NCBI GenBank assembly: GCA_022843125.1 | Contig: JALHOG010000001.1 | Location: forward strand, 170,821 to 234,820 | Length of the DNA: 64,000 nucleotides | Direction of reading: 5' to 3' | Source of the DNA: Ilumatobacteraceae bacterium | GTDB lineage: Bacteria > Actinomycetota > Acidimicrobiia > Acidimicrobiales > Ilumatobacteraceae | Shown: in pieces, positions 1 through 9,661 of the stretch | Layout of the letters: every line of letters starts with the position of its first letter | Numbering within the stretch: position 1 is the first letter of the stretch | Position numbers and translations under genes: made by a program | Notes under the pieces: model-generated | Seen by the model: the letters and a program-made list of their open reading frames with translations, nothing else | Database searches by the model: none | What the model was told of the DNA's origin: nothing

Positions 1-1
1 C

Positions 2-67
2 CGCGCCGACGGGTCACGCGTCCACCTCAACCTCGCCGAACGCCCCCCGGTCGCAACCCTGCGCTGA
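2..67 (+). CDS. C-terminal end of an unidentified CDS entering the window (...RADGSRVHLNLAERPPVATLR*)
   Basis: open frame from window start to TGA at 65-67. Confidence 0.4.
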   Translation, partial: RADGSRVHLNLAERPPVATLR

Positions 68-99
68 TCAGAGCGCGGGGACGATCGGCACTGGAGCGT

Positions 100-1194
100 T
101 CAGTGCTTGGTGTTGCGGCGGCGTCGGGCGTGACGGTCGAGGGCGAGTTCGACGAGGCGGTCGATGATCTCGGGATACGTGAATCCGCTCGCGATGAGCA
201 TCTTCGGGAACATCGAGATCGGCGTGAAGCCCGGCATCGTGTTGACCTCGTTGCACAGGAAACCGCGGGCGCGTCCTGACTCTTCGAGGAAGAAGTCGCA
301 CCGGGCGAGGCCTTCGCAGCGCAGGGCCCGGTACACGTCGAGCGCCATCTGCTGGACCGTTGCGACCTGGTCGTGCGTGAGCGCGGCCGGCACGAGGCCC
401 ACGCTGGCGTCGTTCACGTACTTGTCGTCGTAGCTGTAGAACTCGTCGCCTGGGACGATCTCGCCGGGGACCGAGACGAACGGGTCGGTGTTGCCGATCA
501 CCGCCACTTCGATCTCGCGACCGGTGATGCCCTCCTCGACCACGATCCACTCGTCGTAGGTGAGCGCGTAGGCGATCGCGTCGCGGAGCTCCTCCACCGT
601 CTTCGCCCTCGACACGCCGACCGACGATCCCATGTTGGCCGGCTTCACGAAGCAGGGCAGCCCGAGCTCGTCGGCCAGCTCGGCCGGGAGGCCTGGTGTG
701 AGCTGGTGCTCGGCGAACGCCCGATAGCGCGCCTGGGGCACCCCGGCGGCGTTCAGCACCTGCTTGGCCATCGCCTTGTCCATCGCAACCGCCGAGCCGA
801 GAACCCCTGCTCCCGCGTAGGGGACGTTGGCGAGCTCGAGCAGACCCTGGACCGTGCCATCCTCACCCATCGGCCCGTGGAGGAGCGGCAGTACCACGGT
901 GCGCTCCGGCCCGTCGGCGGCCTCGCCGAGCACGAGCGACGGGGCGAGCGACTCGCCGCGTGGATCGAGGCGGGCCGGCAGCCGGTGCGCACCGTCGGCG
1001 AGTGCGGCGGCTGCCTCGGTGGCGAGCGCCCACTCACCCTCGGTCGAGATGCCGATCGGCGTGATCCGGTACCGGTTCGGGTCGGCGGCGGCCAACACGT
1101 GAGCCGCTGTGGTACAGCTCACGTCGTGCTCGGCCGACTGGCCTCCGAACAGCACCACGAGGTGGATGCGGTCGTGGATGCGGTCGGCGCTCAC
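100..1194 (-). CDS. ddl: D-alanine--D-alanine ligase
   Basis: LFGGQSAEHDVS N-terminus, ATP-grasp motifs, VNTMPGFT C-terminal motif. Confidence 0.95.
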   Translation of the reverse strand: MSADRIHDRIHLVVLFGGQSAEHDVSCTTAAHVLAAADPNRYRITPIGISTEGEWALATEAAAALADGAHRLPARLDPRGESLAPSLVLGEAADGPERTVVLPLLHGPMGEDGTVQGLLELANVPYAGAGVLGSAVAMDKAMAKQVLNAAGVPQARYRAFAEHQLTPGLPAELADELGLPCFVKPANMGSSVGVSRAKTVEELRDAIAYALTYDEWIVVEEGITGREIEVAVIGNTDPFVSVPGEIVPGDEFYSYDDKYVNDASVGLVPAALTHDQVATVQQMALDVYRALRCEGLARCDFFLEESGRARGFLCNEVNTMPGFTPISMFPKMLIASGFTYPEIIDRLVELALDRHARRRRNTKH

Positions 1195-1219
1195 CCGTGC
1201 GACGGTACCGTTTCGGACC

Positions 1220-2509
1220 GTGAGGTTGCTGGCATCCCAAGTAGCGCAGGCGGTGGGCGGACGGTTGGTCGGCCCGGACGCCGTGGTCGACGGAGCGTCA
1301 TTCGACTCGCGGACGGTGCGACCGGGGGAGTTGTTCGTCCCTCTGGTCGCCGACCGCGACGGTCACGAGTTCATCGACGGTGCTCGCGGATCGGGAGCGG
1401 CGGCCTACTTCACGTCACACCCGGCGCGAGGTGGCACCGCGATCGAGGTGCTCGACACGGCACACGCCCTCATGGATCTCGCCCGATGGGCGCGCGGGCG
1501 GCTCGACGTACCGGTGGTCGGGATCACGGGCAGTGTCGGCAAGACGAGCACCAAAGACCTGGTCGCCGTCGCGCTCGGTGCGACCCGGCGGGTCACGGCC
1601 AACGTCCGCAGCTTCAACAACGAGCAGGGGCTGCCGGTGACCATCCTCGGCGCCCCCGACGACGTCGAGGCGCTGGTGCTCGAGATGGGCATGCGCGGGT
1701 TCGGACAGATCACCGAGCTGTGCGCGATCGGGCAGCCGACGATCGGCGTGGTCACTGCGGTGGCGGCCGCGCACACCGAGAAGGTGGGAGGGATCGAGGG
1801 CGTCGCGATCGCCAAACGTGAACTCGTCGAGGCCCTTCCGGCGTCAGGCACAGCCGTGCTCAACGCCGACGATCACCGGGTGGCGGCGATGGCGCCGCAC
1901 ACGGCAGCCGCGGTGATCACCTACGGCGCGGCGGGGGACGTGCGGCTCTCGGCGGTCACGCTCGACGAGCTGGCGCGCCCATCGTTCCGCATCGAGAGCC
2001 CGTGGGGCGGGGCCGACGTTCGCCTCGCGGTCAGCGGAGCCCACATGGCTGCCAACGCGGCCGCGGCGCTGGCCGTGACCGGGGTGGTGGAAGACTCGAT
2101 CGACGCTGCGGTCGAGGCGCTGGTCGGTGCCACGGTGTCGGGCGCTCGGATGGAGGTCACGCGGGCGGCAAGCGGAGCGATCGTCGTGAACGACGCATAC
2201 AACGCGAACCCGGATTCGATGCGGGCGGCGTTGAACGCGCTGTCGGAGATCCGAGCCGACCGGCGCGTCGCCGTGCTCGGTGTGATGGCCGAGCTCGACG
2301 ATCCGGCCGCCGGGCACCGCGACGTGGCGGCGCACGCTCGCTCGCTGGGCATCGACCTGATCGCGACCGGCACCGACCTCTATGGCGTCGAACCGGTCGA
2401 CGATCCGCTCGCCGCGCTCGGCCCCATCGGCCACGGGGATGCGGTGCTCGTCAAGGCGAGTCGCGTCGCAGGGCTCGATCGTCTCGCCGCTGCGCTGCTC
2501 GAATCCTGA
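1220..2509 (+). CDS. murF: UDP-N-acetylmuramoyl-tripeptide--D-alanyl-D-alanine ligase
   Basis: GITGSVGKTSTKD P-loop, NDAYNANPDSM motif; GTG start at 1220. Confidence 0.93.
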   Translation: MRLLASQVAQAVGGRLVGPDAVVDGASFDSRTVRPGELFVPLVADRDGHEFIDGARGSGAAAYFTSHPARGGTAIEVLDTAHALMDLARWARGRLDVPVVGITGSVGKTSTKDLVAVALGATRRVTANVRSFNNEQGLPVTILGAPDDVEALVLEMGMRGFGQITELCAIGQPTIGVVTAVAAAHTEKVGGIEGVAIAKRELVEALPASGTAVLNADDHRVAAMAPHTAAAVITYGAAGDVRLSAVTLDELARPSFRIESPWGGADVRLAVSGAHMAANAAAALAVTGVVEDSIDAAVEALVGATVSGARMEVTRAASGAIVVNDAYNANPDSMRAALNALSEIRADRRVAVLGVMAELDDPAAGHRDVAAHARSLGIDLIATGTDLYGVEPVDDPLAALGPIGHGDAVLVKASRVAGLDRLAAALLES

Positions 2510-2521
2510 TCGGGTGAGCGC

Positions 2522-3805
2522 TCAACTGCTGAGCGGGGCGCCACCGAGGTCCTCGGACAGGAACGCGTCGCGATCGAGTCGGCCGAGGTCGGTCCACCAG
2601 GCGAGGAACAGAGCGAATCCCGCTCCTGCGAGCATGACCCACCGTGCGCCGACTTCGTCGACGATCGGCCCGGCAATCAAGATGCCGACGGGGACCGTGC
2701 CGCCGAACGACATGAACCACAGCGGCATGACCGACCCGCGCTCGGCGTCGGTCAGGTTCTGCTGGAGCACCGTGATCATGGACGTCGCGGTCATGAAGTA
2801 CACGAAGCCCAGCGCGAAGCCGATCGGGTAGGCAGGCCCCGACGAGCGCACGAGGGCGAACCCTGCCAGGCACACAGCGAATGCACTGAACCCCCACGGG
2901 ACGAGTCGGCGCTTGTCGACGTTCGCGAGCCACGACCCCACCGCCAGCGCGCCGAACAGCGCACCTGACCCCCACACGACGTAGAGCAACTTGTACTCCG
3001 CCCCGGTGGGGTCGAGCCCGAAGTTCAGGCGCGCGACCGACGGGAACAGGCCGACGAACGGCAACGACACGAATGAGAAGAGCGACATCGACAGCAGCAC
3101 ACGCGACAGCACGGCTCGCCGTCGTGCGATGTTGATGCCGGTCGTGAGGCGCCGCCACCCCTGCTCGGGATGGTTGGTGGTGACGGACGGCAGGGGGTTG
3201 CGGAGCAGCGGAACGATGAGCAGCACGTAGGTCGCGGCATTGACGAGGAACAGCGCTGCGGTCCCGAACCCGAACACCGAGAGCAGCGCCGCCAGCGCGG
3301 GGCCCAGGATTCGGCTGCCGTTGATCATCGCCGAGTTGAGGCTCACGGCGCCCGGCAGGTCGCGTCGGTCGACCAGCATCGGCATGCTCGCCGAGAACGC
3401 AGGGGCGTTGAGCGCATTGGCGGTGCCGATCGCGAACTGGACGGCAAAAAGGCTCCACAGCGGTGCATGCCAGTGCACGAGGCCGGCCAGCCCCACCGAT
3501 CCGGCGAGCATCACGATCTGCATGGCGACGACGAAGCGGGTCCGGTCGACCCGGTCGGCGAGCACCCCGGCCGGCAGCGAGAGCAGCAGCAGCGGGCCGA
3601 GCTGGGTGAACACGAGGAGGCCCACCAGGGTGGCCGACCCGGTGCGGTCATCGATGTACGCGGGCAGGATGAAGTTCTGCATCCACGTGCCGACGTTCGA
3701 GCAGGTCGTCGCGATGAACAGGGCGCGGAATTGTGGATACGACAGGGCCGCGCGCGCCGTGCCCGGGGTGTGCGGGTGGTGCAGTGGGTCGGCGGTCGTG
3801 CTCAT
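2522..3805 (-). CDS. MFS transporter (EntS/MFS_3-like)
   Basis: multi-TM protein, FRALFIATTCSNVGTWMQNF and LAGVLADRVDR motifs; start chosen at MSTTADP. Confidence 0.85.
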   Translation of the reverse strand: MSTTADPLHHPHTPGTARAALSYPQFRALFIATTCSNVGTWMQNFILPAYIDDRTGSATLVGLLVFTQLGPLLLLSLPAGVLADRVDRTRFVVAMQIVMLAGSVGLAGLVHWHAPLWSLFAVQFAIGTANALNAPAFSASMPMLVDRRDLPGAVSLNSAMINGSRILGPALAALLSVFGFGTAALFLVNAATYVLLIVPLLRNPLPSVTTNHPEQGWRRLTTGINIARRRAVLSRVLLSMSLFSFVSLPFVGLFPSVARLNFGLDPTGAEYKLLYVVWGSGALFGALAVGSWLANVDKRRLVPWGFSAFAVCLAGFALVRSSGPAYPIGFALGFVYFMTATSMITVLQQNLTDAERGSVMPLWFMSFGGTVPVGILIAGPIVDEVGARWVMLAGAGFALFLAWWTDLGRLDRDAFLSEDLGGAPLSS

Positions 3806-3903
3806 CGTCTCGGAGTGGTCGAGCAGGTGCTTGACCCGCCGGTCAAGGTAGTCGGCGAGCATCCACCATCGACGGCCCGGTTGCGCGCGAGCGTGGTGGG
3901 TGC

Positions 3904-4101
3904 ATGTCACAGGTCACGTCTTCGTCGCCGTCCGCGCCGCTGTCGGCGCCCGCCTCACTCGTCGCGTCCGACACCACAGGATCGTGCCGCTCGACGCTCG
4001 GGACCTATCCGGAGTGCCCGCTGTGCGGCGGTTCGCTCTTCCCGGAGCATGCGCACTTCAAGTGCTCCGGCTGCGGGTGGCGCGACAGCTGCTGCGACTG
4101 A
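3904..4101 (+). CDS. small Cys-rich putative zinc-ribbon protein
   Basis: 65 aa, CPLCGG-x-CSGCGWRDSCCD. Confidence 0.5.
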   Translation: MSQVTSSSPSAPLSAPASLVASDTTGSCRSTLGTYPECPLCGGSLFPEHAHFKCSGCGWRDSCCD

Positions 4102-4113
4102 CACAGTCGGGGG

Positions 4114-4767
4114 ATGCAGTACACCACGGTGACCCCGGAGGAGCTCGAGGCCCTCGACGGGCTCGACGAGTGGCGTCACCTCCTCGGTGCCCTTCACGCA
4201 ACGTTCCGGGCGCGCTCGTTCCCTGCGGCCGCCGAGCTCGCCGTCGCCTTCGCCGACGCGGCAGAGCGCGCCGTGCATCATCCCGACCTCGAGATCCGGT
4301 ACCCGGGCCGCGTCCACGTGGTGCTGACCACCCACGAGACCGGCGGGCTGACGACGGCCGACGTCGACCTCGCCCGTGAGTACGGCGCGATCGCCGCGGA
4401 GGCCGGTGCCACCGCCGAACCACACGCCGCCGAAGCGATCGAGATCGCGCTCGACACGATGGACGTCGATGCGATCCGCCCGTTCTGGGCGGCGGTGCTC
4501 GATTACCGCGAGGAGGGAGAGGTCAACCTCGTCGACCCGCGGCGAGCAGGCCCTCCGATGTGGTTTCAGCAGATGGACGAACCGCGCACCGAGCGCGGGC
4601 GCTTCCACATCGACATCACGGTGCCCCACGACATCGCCGAGCAGCGCATCGCCGCAGCGCTCGCGGCAGGCGGCCGCATCGTCAGCGACGCGCACGCCCG
4701 GTCGTGGTGGGTCCTCGCCGACGCCGACGGCAACGAAGCCTGCATCTGCACCTGGCAGGACCGCTGA
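4114..4767 (+). CDS. pterin-4a-carbinolamine dehydratase-like domain fused to a VOC/glyoxalase-like domain
   Basis: HHPDLEIRYPGRVHVVLTTHETGGLT (PCD motif) followed by a VOC-like half. Confidence 0.75.
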   Translation: MQYTTVTPEELEALDGLDEWRHLLGALHATFRARSFPAAAELAVAFADAAERAVHHPDLEIRYPGRVHVVLTTHETGGLTTADVDLAREYGAIAAEAGATAEPHAAEAIEIALDTMDVDAIRPFWAAVLDYREEGEVNLVDPRRAGPPMWFQQMDEPRTERGRFHIDITVPHDIAEQRIAAALAAGGRIVSDAHARSWWVLADADGNEACICTWQDR

Positions 4768-4782
4768 CCGAGCCTGTGACGT

Positions 4783-5826
4783 TCAGCCGTTGATCAGGTC
4801 GGCGAGCATCGCGAGCTGGCCGGCCTGGCCGCTGAGCAGGACCGTGGTGAGGCAGGTCTCCTTCCAGCGGGCGAGGTCGTCGCGGATCTTGTCGATCGGG
4901 CCGATCAGCGCGACGTCCTCCACCATCTCGACGGGGATCAGCGCGGCCGCCTCCTGCTTGCGGCCCTCCAGGTAGAGCTCCTGGACCTTGGTCGCGACCT
5001 CTTCCCATCCCATGCGGGCGAACACGTCGAAGTGGAAGTTGGCGTCCTTCGCCCCCATGCCGCCGGCGTAGAGCGCGACGAACGGGCGCATCAGGTCGGC
5101 GCACTGCTCGACGTCGTCGCCAGGGATGACGGTCAGCATCGACGCCACCTCGAAACGGTCGGCTTTCGCCGGGTCGCCGCTCGCGGCGAACCCCTCCGCG
5201 AGGCGGGCGCGATACCAGGCGTCCTCCTTGGGGGAGAAGAACAGCGGCAGCCATCCGTCGCAGATCTCGGCCGCGAGAGCGACGTTCTTCGGGCCCTCGG
5301 CGCCGAGGTAGATCGGGATCTCGTTGCGGAGTGGATGCACCGTCGACTTGAGCGGCTTGCCGATCCCCATGCCGTCCGTGCCGGTGTACGGCATGTCGTA
5401 ATGCTTGCCGTGGAACTCGACGGGTCCCTCCCGCCGGACGATGTCGCGCACGATCTGCACGTACTCGCGGGTGCGCTCGAGTGGTCGCGGGTACGGGCGG
5501 CCGTACCACCCCTCGACCACCTGGGGGCCCGAGGCACCGAGCCCGAGGATGAACCGGCCGCCGCTCAGGTGATCGAGCGTGATCGCCGACATCGCCGTCG
5601 CCGCGGGCGTGCGCGCCGACATCTGGACGATCGACGTGCCGAGCTTGACCCGCTCGGTCTGCGCGCCCCACCACGCGAGCGGCGTCAACGCGTCGGAGCC
5701 GTACGCCTCGGCCGCCCACACCGAGTCGAAGCCGAGCCGGTCGGCCTCCTTGATGCCCTCGAGCGCGCCGGCGGGCGGTCCCGACGACCAGTAGCCGGTG
5801 GAATAGCCGAGCTTGAAATCCGTCAT
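4783..5826 (-). CDS. LLM-class F420-dependent oxidoreductase
   Basis: luciferase-like TIM barrel: GTSIVQMSARTPAATAMSAITLDHLSGGRFILGLGASGPQVVEGWYG. Confidence 0.85.
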   Translation of the reverse strand: MTDFKLGYSTGYWSSGPPAGALEGIKEADRLGFDSVWAAEAYGSDALTPLAWWGAQTERVKLGTSIVQMSARTPAATAMSAITLDHLSGGRFILGLGASGPQVVEGWYGRPYPRPLERTREYVQIVRDIVRREGPVEFHGKHYDMPYTGTDGMGIGKPLKSTVHPLRNEIPIYLGAEGPKNVALAAEICDGWLPLFFSPKEDAWYRARLAEGFAASGDPAKADRFEVASMLTVIPGDDVEQCADLMRPFVALYAGGMGAKDANFHFDVFARMGWEEVATKVQELYLEGRKQEAAALIPVEMVEDVALIGPIDKIRDDLARWKETCLTTVLLSGQAGQLAMLADLING

Positions 5827-5865
5827 CGCAGCAGCTTGGCAGAGCCCAGCTGGCAGGCTGGAGCC

Positions 5866-6297
5866 GTGAACGCAGACGCGACGCCGGACGATGCCCTCGT
5901 GGTGACGAGATCGGTGCGGGTGCCCCGCCGCGAGCTCGAGGTGTCGTTCAGCGCGTCCGGCGGGCCGGGCGGCCAGCACGCCAATCGATCGAACACACGA
6001 GTCGAGTTGCGTTTCGACATCGCCGCATCGTCGGCATTCGGACCGGGGCAGCGCGCTCGAGTCATCGAGCGGTTGGGGAGCGAGATCCGGATCGTCGCGG
6101 ATGACGAACGGAGTCAGTTGCGGAATCGCTCGCTCGCCGAACGGCGGCTCGTCGACAAGCTCCAGGCCGCACTCCACGTCGAGCCACCCCGCCGGCCGAC
6201 CAAACCCACGAAGGCGTCGAAGCGACGCCGGGTCGAGGGCAAGCAGCGACGCAGCGAGGTCAAGCGAGCCCGTGCCCGCCCCACCCGAGACGACTGA
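5866..6297 (+). CDS. arfB: peptidyl-tRNA hydrolase ArfB-like (GGQ release factor domain)
   Basis: SASGGPGGQHANRSNTRVELRF; basic C-terminal tail. Confidence 0.85.
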   Translation: MNADATPDDALVVTRSVRVPRRELEVSFSASGGPGGQHANRSNTRVELRFDIAASSAFGPGQRARVIERLGSEIRIVADDERSQLRNRSLAERRLVDKLQAALHVEPPRRPTKPTKASKRRRVEGKQRRSEVKRARARPTRDD

Positions 6298-6316
6298 CCC
6301 GCTACGACCGATCAGG

Positions 6317-7324
6317 TCAGCGAGTGCGGCGGGGGCGCCGCTCACGTGGTGTGGGCAACGCCTGTGCGGGGGTGTTGGTGAGTGGGCCGATCGTCTCGAC
6401 GATCGTCTCGATCGAGGGCGCCGTACCCCGCTGGTGAGCGTCGAGCGCTCGCTTCATCTCGGCGAGGTGCTCCGGCGACGTGCCGCAGCAGCCGCCGATG
6501 ATGCTCGCGCCCGAGTCGACTGCGAGCGTCGCGTACTGGGCCATCAGCAACGGATCGCCCGAGTAGACGATCTCGGTTCCCTGGAACTGTGGGATGCCGC
6601 AGTTGCTCTTGGCGATGATGCGTGCCGTGGGGTGCTGGATCTCCTGCACGGCGACGAGCAGGTCGGAGGCGCCGACGCCGCAGTTCGCCCCGATCGCGAC
6701 GGGCTGCACCGGCAGGTCGGCGAACACGCCTGCGAGGTCGGCCGGTGCGAGGCCCATCATCGTGCGGCCGGCAGTGTCGAACGAGCCTGTGACCGAGTAG
6801 GGCAGGCCGACGGCGATCGCCGCACGGGCGGCCGCACGCATCTCCTCGGCGGCCGACTTCGTCTCGATCCAGGCTACGTCGGCGCCGCCGTCGCGGAGGC
6901 CTTCGGCCTCCTCGCGGAACGCATCGAAGGCGTCGTCCTCGCTCATCGTCCCGAGCGGTTGGATCAGCTCGCCGGTGGGACCGACCGACCCGGCGACCAG
7001 GACGGGGTGGTCGGCGCGGGCGGCGACGTCGCCGGCGAGCTCGGCGGCCCGCCGTGCGATCTCGTAGGTGCGGTCGCCATTGCCGTGCAACGCCAACCGG
7101 TACCGATTGCAGCCGAACGTGTTGGTGAGGATGATGTCGGCGCCGGCGTCGACGAACGCCTGGTGGAGCGCGGTCACCTTCTGCGGCTGTTCGAGGTTCC
7201 AGAGCTCGGGCGGCTCACCCGGGCCGAGGCCCATCTCGAAGAAGTTCGTGCCGGTCGCCCCGTCGGCCAGCAGCGGCCGGTCGAGCGCGATGAGTTCGTC
7301 GAAGGTCGTCCGCATGATGGACAC
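6317..7324 (-). CDS. homocysteine S-methyltransferase family protein
   Basis: DGATGTNFFEMG, NTFGCN, GGCCGTSPEH zinc-binding motif. Confidence 0.87.
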   Translation of the reverse strand: MSIMRTTFDELIALDRPLLADGATGTNFFEMGLGPGEPPELWNLEQPQKVTALHQAFVDAGADIILTNTFGCNRYRLALHGNGDRTYEIARRAAELAGDVAARADHPVLVAGSVGPTGELIQPLGTMSEDDAFDAFREEAEGLRDGGADVAWIETKSAAEEMRAAARAAIAVGLPYSVTGSFDTAGRTMMGLAPADLAGVFADLPVQPVAIGANCGVGASDLLVAVQEIQHPTARIIAKSNCGIPQFQGTEIVYSGDPLLMAQYATLAVDSGASIIGGCCGTSPEHLAEMKRALDAHQRGTAPSIETIVETIGPLTNTPAQALPTPRERRPRRTR

Positions 7325-7394
7325 AGGCTATCGCTGGAGCGCCTTGGCTCGCTCGGGTGTCAACCGTTGCGTTCCCCGCTCGGCAACGTCGCGG

Positions 7395-9569
7395 TCAGTC
7401 GAGTGAGAACCTGCTGACGAAGCCGCCGGCTGCGCCGCCGTCGTACCAGCCGGTCACGGAGCACGCAGCCGTCGACGAACACGACACGTCGACGGAGCGG
7501 GATCCGGTGCCGGTGGCGCCGCTCGGCACGAAGCGCGTGGTCCAGGTGGCGAACAGGTCGGTCGACACGAGCACGCCGGTCGTCCCCGGGCGCGGGGAGT
7601 CCGGTGAGCCGGGGGTCGCGACGCACCGATCGATCGCCGGGCACTCGACGTGGTCGACCCGCGGACCCACCATCGGCTGCGAGGTCCACGACACACCGCC
7701 GTCGGTGCTGAGGTGGCGTGCGGCCGACAGACCCCCGGTGAACGCGAGGCACGTCGTCTCCGTGGGGCAGTTGATCTCGGTCGGGAAACCCGTCGGGAGA
7801 GCGACCGTGCCCCAGGTGGCCCCGGCATTGGTGGATCGCAGGATCCGGGATGGTTCGGAACCGGCGGGTGCGTTGCCGTCCTTGCCGATCATGAGGCAGA
7901 GCGTCGCCGAGGGGCAGTCAACCGCCTCGATCTGATCGACGGTGCTCGGGACGGTCAGCTCGCTCCACGAGGTGCCGCCGTTGCCGGTGACCAGGACCAC
8001 GCCCTCGAGCGAGCCGGCGTTGTCGACGTAGCCGACAGCGAGGCAACGGAGCGACGAAGCGCAGGTGAAGTCGTTGAGTGCGTCGATGGCGCGGGGCAAC
8101 GTGGCAGCGGTCCAGGCCGCGCCGCGATTGGTCGTGACGTGGAGCGTTGCCTGGCGGCGGCCGTTGATCGGCTCGTTGGATGTACCGATCGCGAAGCACT
8201 TGTCGAGCAGCGCACACTCGACAGCCGTCGACCGCGTCGGCGGGGTGGCTGGCGTGGTCGCGGCTGGTACCGGACCGAGTGTCGCTGCGCCGGCCGCGTT
8301 GATCGTGAGCGACTGGACCGGGGCGTTCCCGACGGAGGCGACGCAGGCCTCGGACGTGAGGCAGTCGATCGCTGTGGGCAGCACGGACGTGTTCGAGTAC
8401 ACGACGCTCCCGCTCGGCCGGGTGTCGATCGCCCGCACTGGGCTGCCGGTCGGGCCGGGCGCGGTGTACGCGCTGCCCGCGACGCTGATGAGGTGATCGG
8501 CCACCAGGTGCACTGCAGCGTGCACGCTGTTGACGAAGCACACCTGGCCGTCGGTCCCGATCACTGCAGCGGCCACGTTGGGGTCGAAGGTGCGGGTGTC
8601 GAAGTTGACGTTCGACGTCGCCGCCGGACCGGTCAGGCCCGACGACACCAGCTGTCCGAAGCCTGCACGCGTGGCGTCGACCGGCGTGAGATTGACGAAT
8701 GCGAGATCGCCGGGTGCGCCCGCGACCGTGAAGCACAGGCGACCGGACGGGACCACCATGCCGCCTCCGATCCCGCGCCGGGTGTCGACCAAGCGGATGG
8801 GGACACCTCCTGGTGCGGCAGGCTTGGCCGCCGCCCTCCGGACCGTCCCGAGCTCGTCGGCAACGAGGTGCACCGGACCGTGCACGCTGTTGACGAAACA
8901 CACCTTGCCGCTGGCACCGACGGTTGCGAGCGCGACGTTCGGGTCGACGGTGCCAGGCCCGAAGTTGACGTTGGACGCGGTGGGGGTCTGGATCGATGCG
9001 TCGTCGGGGACGAGCACGCCGAAACCGGCGCGGTTGGCGCCCACCGGAGTGAGGTTGACGAGGGCGACGTCGCCGGCGACGCCACCGACGTCGAAGCAGC
9101 GTCGCTCGCTTGCGGCGATGATGCCCCCGCCGAGGCCGGTGCGGGTGTCGACCCGCCGCAACGGGGCCCCGGTGGACGTGGGACCGAACGCCGCGGCGGA
9201 CAGCGCCCCGAGGTCGTCGGCGATGATGTGCACGTTGCCGTGGACACTGTTGACGAAGCACACGCGCCCGTCGGCGCCGACGGCGGCCAGCGCGACGTTG
9301 GGGTCGACGGTGCCCGGGCCGAAGTTCACATTCGACGCCTCGGGGGGTACGGACACGTCGGACGAGACGAGCTGGCCGCTCCCGGACGCCGTCGCGCCGA
9401 TCGGTGTGAGGTTGACGATCGCCACGCTGCCCGGCGCACCGCTGACGTCGAAGCACACCCGCTCCGATGGTGTTGCCGGTGACGCCACAACGGGCGACGT
9501 GGGAATCAGGACGGGCACGGCGAAGGCCGCGGTGGCGGCGAGGGCCGGGACGAGCAGGCGGCGCATCAT
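7395..9569 (-). CDS. secreted protein: three N-terminal ~120-aa repeats followed by BNR/sialidase-like beta-propeller segments
   Basis: signal peptide MMRRLLVPALAATAAFAVPVL; repeated SNVNFGPGTVDPNVALAxVGxxGxVCFVNSVHxxVHLVAD; repeated SxDxGxxW-like motifs. Confidence 0.75.
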   Translation of the reverse strand: MMRRLLVPALAATAAFAVPVLIPTSPVVASPATPSERVCFDVSGAPGSVAIVNLTPIGATASGSGQLVSSDVSVPPEASNVNFGPGTVDPNVALAAVGADGRVCFVNSVHGNVHIIADDLGALSAAAFGPTSTGAPLRRVDTRTGLGGGIIAASERRCFDVGGVAGDVALVNLTPVGANRAGFGVLVPDDASIQTPTASNVNFGPGTVDPNVALATVGASGKVCFVNSVHGPVHLVADELGTVRRAAAKPAAPGGVPIRLVDTRRGIGGGMVVPSGRLCFTVAGAPGDLAFVNLTPVDATRAGFGQLVSSGLTGPAATSNVNFDTRTFDPNVAAAVIGTDGQVCFVNSVHAAVHLVADHLISVAGSAYTAPGPTGSPVRAIDTRPSGSVVYSNTSVLPTAIDCLTSEACVASVGNAPVQSLTINAAGAATLGPVPAATTPATPPTRSTAVECALLDKCFAIGTSNEPINGRRQATLHVTTNRGAAWTAATLPRAIDALNDFTCASSLRCLAVGYVDNAGSLEGVVLVTGNGGTSWSELTVPSTVDQIEAVDCPSATLCLMIGKDGNAPAGSEPSRILRSTNAGATWGTVALPTGFPTEINCPTETTCLAFTGGLSAARHLSTDGGVSWTSQPMVGPRVDHVECPAIDRCVATPGSPDSPRPGTTGVLVSTDLFATWTTRFVPSGATGTGSRSVDVSCSSTAACSVTGWYDGGAAGGFVSRFSLD
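8406..9486 (-). repeat. three tandem coding repeats with exact 360-bp period
   Basis: anchor tg[cg]ac[ga]ctgttgacgaa at 8521, 8881 and 9241. Confidence 0.85.
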
Positions 9570-9661
9570 GCGAACCGTAGCCGTCGCGACCCCGAGCATC
9601 GACCGGTCCGGACCGTCACCCTCCGGTCCGCTCGCAACCGAGCCGGGCTCCCAGCCGAGCC

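Noticed and set aside
5827-6345. N-terminal extension of the LLM oxidoreductase ORF
   Set aside because: Antisense to the ArfB-like gene; MTDFKLGYSTGYW at 5826 is the natural start.
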